Assembly: GCA_012032855.1 (NCBI GenBank)
Contig: JAAUQA010000139.1
Span: 1-7,724, forward strand
Direction: 5' to 3'
Source of the DNA: Candidatus Competibacteraceae bacterium
GTDB taxonomy: Bacteria; Pseudomonadota; Gammaproteobacteria; Competibacterales; Competibacteraceae
DNA: 7,724 bases
Shown: piece by piece, positions 1-5,034 of the stretch
Layout: each line of letters starts with the position of its first letter
How positions within the stretch are numbered: position 1 is the first letter of the stretch
Notes under the pieces: generated by a model
Databases searched by the model: none
The model's input: the letters and a program-made list of their open reading frames with translations, nothing else
Told to the model about the DNA's origin: nothing
Made by a program: the position numbers and the translations under genes

Positions 1-245
1 GGCATACCGAACAACTGCTGCAAGGTCTGCTGGCGATAAAACGGTGCGCCGGCAAAGTACTTTTGGATCGCCATCAGCGCGCGGGCGCTGTAGCCATAGG
101 TCTGCTCCGCCGGGCCGTCCTGCTGGATGGCTTCCGGTAACGCCGCGGTAAAGTAACTGCCGCAGGTATTACACCGGAGCCGCTCCAGCAGATGCTGGGT
201 GCTCTTCAGCGGGGTTTGCCCACTGATCCGCAACACCACCGCGGG
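1..245 (-). mobile_element. IS66-type transposase, internal fragment (runs off left edge)
   Basis: Read on the minus strand, positions 245 down to 3 give about 80 residues without a stop. They start near VVLRISGQTPLKS, pass through a paired-cysteine zinc-finger motif (LRCNTCGSYFTAALPE), and continue with YGYSARALMAIQKYFAGAPF and a Leu/Gln-rich stretch. This order matches the region just upstream of the DDE catalytic core in IS66-family TnpC transposases: a conserved V-R-I-x-G-Q segment, then R-C-N-x-C-G-x-x-F-T-A, then a Y-x-x-x-A-x-A helix and a G-x-P-F motif. The catalytic core would lie left of the window. The N-terminal part and the accessory tnpA/tnpB genes, expected at higher coordinates, are absent, because the frame meets a stop near 317-319 and RHS sequence begins soon after. 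I therefore infer a 5'-truncated insertion-sequence remnant. No terminal inverted repeat is visible. Family assignment is confident; the right boundary is approximate. Confidence 0.72.
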
Positions 246-340
246 AGTCCCGCCTCTTGCAGCAGGTCCAACGCCCAGCGCCAGTGCATGGCATCTGGCT
301 CGCCGTGGATCGACACGCTATGCCCATCCGCTCCGTGGCG
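246..340. other. Unassigned junction between IS66 and RHS fragments
   Basis: This short stretch fits neither the IS66 zinc-finger frame to its left nor the YD-repeat frame to its right. On the minus strand, in a frame shifted from that of the transposase, it reads ADGHSVSIHGEPDAMHWRWA followed by LDLLQEAGLP. That is protein-like (HG motif, then an amphipathic helix) and leads almost directly into the transposase frame. It faintly recalls the C-terminal VHGD segment of LamB/YcsF-type 5-oxoprolinase subunits, or the HGEP motif of some metallo-beta-lactamase-fold enzymes, but the match is too short to assign. It may be a third gene scrap, or the preceding part of the same transposase after a frameshift. 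Confidence 0.3.
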
Positions 341-688
341 GGTCAGGGTTAAGGCGAGCACCGCGGGCAACGGCGTCGCCGGTTCCCTCACCGAGACAGC
401 CGGGAGCGGGTTAGTCGAACAAGCGGTCACTTACGCCTACGACAATGATCTCCGCGTTTCTGAAATCGCCTATGCCGGCCAGATGTTACCGGTTACCTAC
501 GATACCGATGGCCTGCTCACCGGTGTCGGGAACCTGGCGCTGAGCCGCGATCTGCAGAATGGGCTGTTAACTCAGATCACCGACGGTGATTTCGAAAATC
601 AGCTATAGCACTCGTTCGCCAACACGCAGAGTGTGGTTGCCAGCCATGGTTTATCAACACTTTACGATGTGTCGTACACTTTACGAAT
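341..688 (+). pseudogene. RHS/YD-repeat protein, upstream piece (stop codon and frameshift)
   Basis: In frame with the TAG at 606-608, this piece reads VTYAYDNDLRVSEIAYAGQ, then VTYDTDGLLTGVGNLALSRD and QNGLLTQITDGDF. These are characteristic RHS/YD repeats: Y-x-Y-D-x-x-x-R-L, followed by the L-x-R-D-x-x-N-G-L-L-T block common in large secreted RHS proteins. After the TAG the same frame still looks RHS-like up to LYDVSYT at about 660-680. The family continuation (N-V-L-G-R-I-E-T-K) is then found in a different frame from 689. So at least two lesions are present: a nonsense codon and a frameshift. The left edge is ragged; no start codon, signal peptide or N-terminal domain is visible, so the original gene began elsewhere. 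Intact relatives are surface or secreted proteins of more than 1000 residues that often carry toxin tips. This copy is almost certainly non-functional. Confidence 0.75.
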
Positions 689-1033
689 GTGCTCGGACGC
701 ATTGAAACCAAGACCGAAACCATCGGGACCACGACTCAGGTCTGGTGCTACGCGTATGATGTGGTTGGCCAACTCATCGAGGTCGAGCGCGACGGCATGT
801 TGGTCGAAACCTACAGCTACGATGCAGTCGGCAATCGTGTGGCCATGACCAATGCCCTGACCGGTAGTAACTTGCCGACAGGTTCTTTCGCTTATGACGA
901 TGACCATAAGCTCCTGCAAGTCGGCAACACTGCCTATACCTGCGATCCCGATGGGCGGCTCCAAACCGCGACCACGAGCGGCGAGACGACCACGTTTACC
1001 TACAACACCGACGGTACGGCTCGCGGCGGTTAG
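689..1033 (+). pseudogene. RHS/YD-repeat protein, downstream piece
   Basis: A 114-codon frame ends at the TAG at 1031-1033. It contains LGRIETKTETIGTTTQVWCY, then YAYDVVGQLIEVERDG, TYSYDAVGNR, a FAYDDDHKLLQVGNT block and FTYNTDGT. Four to five YD repeats can be counted, with the usual spacing of about 20 residues. One expected YTYDPDGRL has become YTCDPDGRL, consistent with drift. It continues the upstream piece after a frameshift near 680-690, and the ATG-like start used by a naive caller is internal to the repeat domain. It stops abruptly after one partial repeat, without the conserved RHS core end (the P-x-x-x-x-G-x-x-D-P-L-G-x-x-D region) or a variable toxin tip. A separate small protein is possible, but a decayed internal segment is much more likely. 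Confidence 0.72.
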
Positions 1034-1047
1034 CTACTTCGTTATTG

Positions 1048-1131
1048 TAGAATCAGCTTGAGCAGATACAGAATAGACTCAACGAGTTAGGCACATCGAC
1101 TACGACGACTACCTCGACAACGACACCGTAG
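1048..1131 (+). other. Short Thr-rich coding remnant with coiled-coil-like start
   Basis: Between an in-frame TAG at 1048-1050 and a TAG at 1129-1131, the plus strand reads NQLEQIQNRLNELG followed by a run of Thr and Ser ending in Pro. The first part has the heptad pattern of a short coiled coil, and the tail is a low-complexity ACN/TCG run. There is no start codon or ribosome binding site. It looks like the last codons of a lost gene, perhaps a surface protein, rather than an independent gene. The stretch from 1034 to the secreted-protein gene at 1429 otherwise holds only the palindrome at 1143-1271 and an untranslated leader. Confidence 0.25.
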
Positions 1132-1142
1132 CCAGGTAGCCA

Positions 1143-1271
1143 TGTAGATACCGTCTTGTTATTCAAGCCCCCCTGAAGAGTTTGCGGCTGGAAGGTGTGT
1201 TATGCTTAACATAACACCACCTTCCAGCCGCAAACCTTGTGGGAGACTTTACCAACAAGACGGTATCTACA
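1143..1271. repeat. Nested 129-bp palindrome, MITE-like
   Basis: The outer arms are perfect 18-base inverted repeats: TGTAGATACCGTCTTGTT at 1143-1160 and its complement at 1254-1271. Inside, 1180-1197 (GTTTGCGGCTGGAAGGTG) pairs perfectly with 1218-1235, and 1198-1204 pairs with 1210-1216 across a single bulged C at 1217, leaving a five-base loop CTTAA at 1205-1209. The intervening stretches 1161-1179 and 1236-1253 are only weakly complementary. The whole forms one long hairpin of over 40 base pairs with a central internal loop. No T-run follows, so it is not a canonical terminator. Long imperfect palindromes with perfect termini located in decayed DNA are typical of miniature inverted-repeat elements. 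I see no convincing target-site duplication. Confidence 0.8.
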
Positions 1272-1414
1272 AAAACTGGTCACTTGAACTTTTGATTGCT
1301 CGCTCCGACACGCTGTTCGACTGTGTAGTGGGATATTGTCAGCGGGTAGGTTAAAATTCCTATTGTTTACCGGAGGAGCATTCGGTCAAACAAACTTTCA
1401 GCTTTTCAACTAAC

Positions 1415-1419
1415 AAGGG
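1415..1419 (+). promoter_or_regulatory. Ribosome binding site of the secreted-protein gene
   Basis: AAGGG lies nine bases before the ATG at 1429, a fitting Shine-Dalgarno distance. It supports this start rather than an internal one. A GGAGGA at 1372-1377 is a stronger purine match but lies about 50 bases away and has no start codon after it. The upstream leader is AT-richer than its surroundings, but I cannot place a convincing sigma-70 promoter in it. Confidence 0.5.
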
Positions 1420-1428
1420 TATTAACAC

Positions 1429-1917
1429 ATGAAATTATTCTCTGTCCGTCTTTTGGGATTTTTGTTGACCCTCATGATCAGCAGCGTGGCGTTCGGCCAG
1501 TTCCAGGATAAGACCACTGTCTTTACCGGTCCTGGCACAGGCGACAAGATGCGCGAATACATGTTCATCGTGCCGGATGGAGTCACCATCACTACCCCGG
1601 AAGGCGCCATGGTGATGGCCGGCAAGACTATCGCCATTCCTGGCAGTCTCATCACCCTGATGAGCGAGGAGGAAGCTGACAAAGCCGACGCCGAAAACAT
1701 GCCGTTCAATGACAAGGGCACCTATACTGCCGAAGAAAAAGCCGGCAATGTCATGATCTCGCTGAAAATTCCAGAAGGTTTTAAAATCAGCCATGAAGAC
1801 GGTCGGTCGGTCGAGGGCGGAACCGATCTGATGCTGATCGTAAAGGCCGAAACCATGCAAGCTTCCGAACCGCTTACCGAGGAACCTTCAATCTTCCGCT
1901 CAGTCGGCGAGATGTAA
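1429..1917 (+). CDS. Small secreted acidic protein of unknown function
   Basis: This 162-residue protein begins with a classical Sec signal peptide: a basic MKLFSVR, a hydrophobic core of about 14 residues, then SSVAFG-Q, with likely cleavage after Gly23. The mature part is about 139 residues, acidic, and has no cysteine or tryptophan. It contains alternating beta-prone segments (MFIVPDGVTITTPEG, KTIAIPGSLITLM, GNVMISLKIPEGFKI, DLMLIVKAE) separated by a Glu/Asp/Lys-rich stretch at residues 79-104. That suggests a small beta-rich periplasmic or extracellular domain. I recognise no family and propose no function. A good ribosome binding site precedes it and a strong terminator follows, so it is probably a single-gene transcript. 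Bacterial coding character is convincing: ATG start, signal peptide, clean stop, and a terminator 13 bases after it. An antisense frame over the same bases (1435-1860) has no such support. Confidence 0.82.
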   Translation: MKLFSVRLLGFLLTLMISSVAFGQFQDKTTVFTGPGTGDKMREYMFIVPDGVTITTPEGAMVMAGKTIAIPGSLITLMSEEEADKADAENMPFNDKGTYTAEEKAGNVMISLKIPEGFKISHEDGRSVEGGTDLMLIVKAETMQASEPLTEEPSIFRSVGEM

Positions 1918-1929
1918 TTGTTTCCACTC

Positions 1930-1965
1930 AAAAAGCCAAGGGGGTCACGCCTCTTTGGCTTTTTT
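1930..1965 (+). terminator. Rho-independent terminator after the secreted-protein gene
   Basis: AAAAAGCCAA at 1930-1939 pairs perfectly with TTGGCTTTTT at 1955-1964. The stem extends inward with GGGG against CCTC/C (one G-T wobble) around a five-base loop TCACG at 1945-1949, and a run of six T at 1960-1965 follows the GC core. It lies 13 bases after the stop at 1917. The A-run on the left side could also let it act on transcripts from the right, although no minus-strand gene is visible there. Confidence 0.88.
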
Positions 1966-2005
1966 AGCCCTCCCACCTCCCATCAACAACCGGCCACCGT
2001 CCATC

Positions 2006-3749
2006 ATGAACAAGACTGAAACAATCACAGTGCCCGACATCGGTGATTTTAAAAATGTCGATGTCATCGAAGTTCTGGTCTCGGTCGGTGATTCCGTCGC
2101 CGCCGAGGATCCGTTAATTAGCCTGGAAAGCGACAAGGCCAGCATGGAAGTTCCCGCTCCCAAGGCCGGAACGGTCAAGGAAATCCACATCAAAAAGGGC
2201 GACAAGGTCTCGGAAGGCGATCCCATTGTGCTGCTGGAAGTGGCGGAACAACAAGCGCCCGTACAACCGGAACGGTCCAACCCGAAACCTAGTCCTTCGG
2301 TACCGGCGGGCAGTTATAGCGGCAACGCGGATATTCAAGCCCAAGTGGTCGTGCTGGGTTCCGGACCTGGCGGGTACAGCGCGGCATTTCGCGCCGCCGA
2401 TCTGGGCCGGAAAACCGTGCTGGTGGAACGCTACCCCACCCTGGGTGGCGTGTGTTTGAATGTCGGGTGTATTCCGTCTAAGGCCTTGCTGCATGCCGCC
2501 AAAGTGATCGACGAGACCAAAGATTTTGCCAGCCACGGGCTGAAATTCGCTCAACCGGACATTGATCTTGACGCGTTACGCGGTTGGAAAGACGGCGTCG
2601 TCGGCAAACTAACCGGTGGTCTCAAAGGATTGGCCAAACAGCGCAAGGTACAAGTCGTGCAAGGTGTCGGACAATTCCTCGACCCCAATCACTTGGAAGT
2701 CGCGGTTAGTGACGGCACGCGTACCGTTATTCATTTCGAACAGGCCATTATCGCAGCCGGTTCTCAGCCCGTGAAATTGCCGTTCATTCCCGACGATCCC
2801 CGCATCGTCGATTCCACTGGTGCTTTGGAACTACGCGCGATTCCCAAACGCATGTTGGTGATCGGTGGCGGCATCATCGGCTTGGAGATGGCTACGGTTT
2901 ACTACGCGCTGGGTACCCAAATTACCGTGGCGGAAATGTTCGATGGATTGATGCTGGGGGCAGATCGCGATATTGTCCGTCCCTTCCAGAAACGGGTCGA
3001 AAAGCGTTACGAACAGATTCTGCTCAAAACCAAGGTTACCCAGGTGGAAGCTCAGGAAGAAGGACTGCGCGTCACCTTCGAAGGCGACAAAACCCCTGAA
3101 CCGCAACTGTACGATATGATCCTGGTCGCCGTAGGCCGTACCCCCAACGGTAAACGCATCGGCGCGGAAAAAGCCGGGGTGAACGTGGACGAACGCGGCT
3201 TTATCGCAGTGGACAAGCAGATGCGCACCAATGTGCGGCATATCTGCGCCATCGGTGACATCATCGGACAACCGATGTTAGCTCATAAAAGCGGTGCACG
3301 AAGGTCATGTGGCCGCAGAAGTGTGCGCCGGCATGAAAAGCCATTTCGATGCGCGGGTGATTCCGTCGGTGGCGTATACCGACCCGGAAGTCGCTTGGGT
3401 CGGCGTTACCGAAATCGAAGCCAAGGAACAGGGCATTAATTACGGCAAAGGCGTTTTTCCGTGGGCGGCTAGCGGTCGTTCGCTGGCCTTGGGCCGCGAC
3501 GAGGGAATGACCAAGATCATCTTCGACGAAGACAGCCACCGCATTATCGGCATGGGCATCGTCGGTCCCAGTGCCGGCGATCTCATCGCGGAAGGGGCAT
3601 TAGCCATCGAAATGGGCTGTGATGCTGCCGACATCGGCATGACCATACATCCTCATCCCACCCTGTCCGAAACCATCGGCATGGCGGCGGAAGCGTTCGA
3701 AGGAACGATTACCGATTTGTATATGCCCAAGAAGAAAAAGACGGCCTAA
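2006..3749 (+). CDS. lpdA: Dihydrolipoamide dehydrogenase (E3) with N-terminal lipoyl domain, frameshifted
   Basis: This flavoenzyme reoxidises dihydrolipoyl groups with NAD+ in 2-oxoacid dehydrogenase complexes. Residues 1-80 form a lipoyl domain with the attachment site ESDKASME (Lys44). A Pro/Ser-rich linker follows (about 84-106), then the E3 core: FAD-binding GSGPGG (118-123), redox disulfide GGVCLNVGCIPSK (Cys150, Cys155), NAD-binding GGGIIGLE (287-294), the second FAD motif AIGD (415-418), and a dimerisation domain with the catalytic HPHPTLSE (His550, Glu555). The length of 580 residues suits lipoyl-bearing E3s of proteobacterial pyruvate dehydrogenase complexes. The ATG at 2006 is chosen because the lipoyl domain starts there; the in-frame TTG at 1955 lies inside the terminator. 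After Lys428 (3287-3289) an extra A at 3290 shifts the frame, and the rest (AVHEGHVAAE onward) is read from 3291. No stop otherwise interrupts it. No E1 or E2 gene is adjacent. This could be a sequencing error or a recent mutation. Confidence 0.93.
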
Positions 3750-3762
3750 AGTTATAGATCGG

Positions 3763-3790
3763 CAGAGTGGAGGCTTTGAACTCCGCTCTG
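3763..3790. repeat. Hairpin downstream of the E3 gene
   Basis: CAGAGTGGAG at 3763-3772 pairs with CTCCGCTCTG at 3781-3790 over ten positions, one of them G-T, around an eight-base loop. It starts 14 bases after the E3 stop codon, where a transcript end would be expected. No T-run follows (TACCGG comes next), so intrinsic termination is doubtful. Protection of the mRNA 3' end is equally possible. Confidence 0.45.
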
Positions 3791-3816
3791 TACCGGATGT
3801 CCCACTGGCACAGAGT

Positions 3817-3910
3817 CCCCTCTCCCTTTGGGAGAGGGTTAGGTGAGAGAACTTAGCTGCCTGAATCAGCTTCCCTCACCCCCCAAGCTCCTCTCCCGGA
3901 GGGAGAGGGG
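3817..3910. repeat. REP-like inverted pair of GC-rich palindromes
   Basis: The left unit CCCTCTCCC-TTT-GGGAGAGGG (3818-3838) is followed by TTAGGTGAG. The right unit begins CCCTCACC (3873-3880) and ends in the hairpin CCTCTCCC-GGA-GGGAGAGG (3890-3908). The two units are inverted relative to each other: GGTGAG at 3842-3847 pairs with CTCACC at 3875-3880, so the whole can also fold as one long cruciform. Repeats built from CCCTCTCCC/GGGAGAGGG with an adjoining CCCTCACC are common intergenic palindromes in proteobacterial genomes. The pair ends 24 bases before the adaptor start codon. Confidence 0.75.
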
Positions 3911-3933
3911 AGATTTCGTACAGGCTCCAAGCC

Positions 3934-5034
3934 ATGACCGCCAGCCGACTTATCACGTTTGCTCGAACGCTGTTCATCGTCCTCGTTCTTTTTTTAGCTC
4001 TTCAGCCGATCTTTGCCGCGCGGCCACCGACGCCGGTCATTGTCGCCGAAGCCCATATTCAGCCCATTGAAGACCGGGTCGAAGCGCTCGGAACCCTTCG
4101 CGCTAACGAATCAGTTAATTTGACCGCCTCTGTTACGGAAACCGTAACCGCCATTCATTTCGATGACGGCGACACCGTGGCTACAGGCAAAATCTTGTTG
4201 GAGATGACCAGTGCCGAGGAACACGCTTTGCTGGAAGAAGCTCAATCGCTGGTTGCCGAAACCCGTAGCCAATTCCAACGGGTACAGTCACTGGCAACCA
4301 GGGGCACTGCTTCGCGCTCATTGTTGGATGAACGACGGCGGGAATGGGAAACGGCGCGGGCGCGTTTGACCGCGATTGAATCGAGATTAGCTGATCGCTT
4401 AATAAAAGCGCCTTTTGCCGGGGTCCTAGGGCTGCGTAATATCAGCCTAGGCGCTTTGGTCGAACCCGGCGATCTGATTACGACGTTGGATGACATCGAC
4501 CCAATGAAACTGGAGTTTCCCGTACCCAGCACCTTTCTGAGTACGCTGCAGACAGGGTTATCCATCACCGCGAAGGCGCGAGCTTATGGCAACCGGGAAT
4601 TCACCGGAAAAGTCACCGGTATCGACAGCCGGGTAGATCCGGTGACGCGGTCCATTCTAGTGCGGGCGGTGTTGCCAAACCCCGATCGCATCCTCAAGCC
4701 GGGGCTGTTGATGCAGGTGGAACTGCTGAAAAATCCCCGCGATGCTTTGGTTATTCCCGAAAGTGCTTTAGTGCCGTTGGGCCAAGCCCAGTATGTGCTG
4801 GTCGTAGACGAAGCTCAGGATAATCTAGTCGAGCGGCGGGAAATTCAGACCGGGACACGACGACCCGGCGAAGTCGAGGTCGTTAGCGGATTGCAAGCGG
4901 GTGACAAAGTGATTACCCACGGTACTACCCGGGTTCGGCCTGGCCAGAACGTGGTTATTCAAGCCGTTGATGATGGCACTCAAGACCTTCAAGCTATGCT
5001 GAACGACGCAGCGGACGGTGAGACCAAGCCATGA
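3934..5034 (+). CDS. RND efflux periplasmic adaptor subunit (membrane fusion protein)
   Basis: This 366-residue protein links an inner-membrane RND pump to an outer-membrane channel. Residues 9-28 are a hydrophobic signal peptide or anchor ending in PIFA; no lipobox cysteine is present, so it is probably not a lipoprotein. A beta segment EALGTLRANESVNLTASV (50-67) and a lipoyl half-motif with DDGDTVATGKILLEM (77-91) come first. A helical hairpin follows (about 94-153; short, as in the smaller adaptors), then the second lipoyl half LIKAPFAGVLGLRNISLGA (156-174). Next are the beta-barrel with GKVTGIDSRVDPVTRSILVR (225-244) and LKPGLLMQVEL (254-264), and a membrane-proximal domain beginning at VIPESALV (273-280). 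The ATG at 3934 is the only start that keeps the signal peptide; upstream there is only a weak AGG. Its TGA overlaps the ATG of the pump gene (ATGA at 5031-5034), implying one operon and coupled translation. The outer-membrane partner and a regulator are not in the window. Confidence 0.92.
   Translation: MTASRLITFARTLFIVLVLFLALQPIFAARPPTPVIVAEAHIQPIEDRVEALGTLRANESVNLTASVTETVTAIHFDDGDTVATGKILLEMTSAEEHALLEEAQSLVAETRSQFQRVQSLATRGTASRSLLDERRREWETARARLTAIESRLADRLIKAPFAGVLGLRNISLGALVEPGDLITTLDDIDPMKLEFPVPSTFLSTLQTGLSITAKARAYGNREFTGKVTGIDSRVDPVTRSILVRAVLPNPDRILKPGLLMQVELLKNPRDALVIPESALVPLGQAQYVLVVDEAQDNLVERREIQTGTRRPGEVEVVSGLQAGDKVITHGTTRVRPGQNVVIQAVDDGTQDLQAMLNDAADGETKP

Noticed and set aside
1090..1128. 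ACN/TCG triplet run as a variable microsatellite
   Set aside because: The triplets vary (ACA, TCG, ACT, ACG, ACC) and encode Thr/Ser; it is a low-complexity coding tail rather than a uniform tandem repeat.
1143..1271. Reading the nested palindrome as a transcription terminator or a CRISPR-type repeat
   Set aside because: No T-run follows the stem, the arms are far longer than a terminator needs, and there are no regularly spaced repeats or spacers.
1336..1366. Possible sigma-70 promoter (TTGTCA and TATTGT) before the secreted-protein gene
   Set aside because: The spacer is 19 bases and the -10 match is weak, so I cannot distinguish it from chance.
1435..1860. Antisense open frame of 141 codons opposite the secreted-protein gene
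   Set aside because: The plus strand has a signal peptide, ribosome binding site and terminator; the minus frame has none of these and its His-rich composition is typical of a shadow frame.
2114..2554. Antisense open frame of 146 codons inside the E3 gene
   Set aside because: It overlaps the lipoyl and FAD-binding coding region, has no recognisable motif, and reflects the codon bias of the plus-strand gene.
3843..4070. Plus-strand open frame of 75 codons overlapping the adaptor start
   Set aside because: It begins inside the REP-like repeat and reads out of frame through the adaptor signal peptide.
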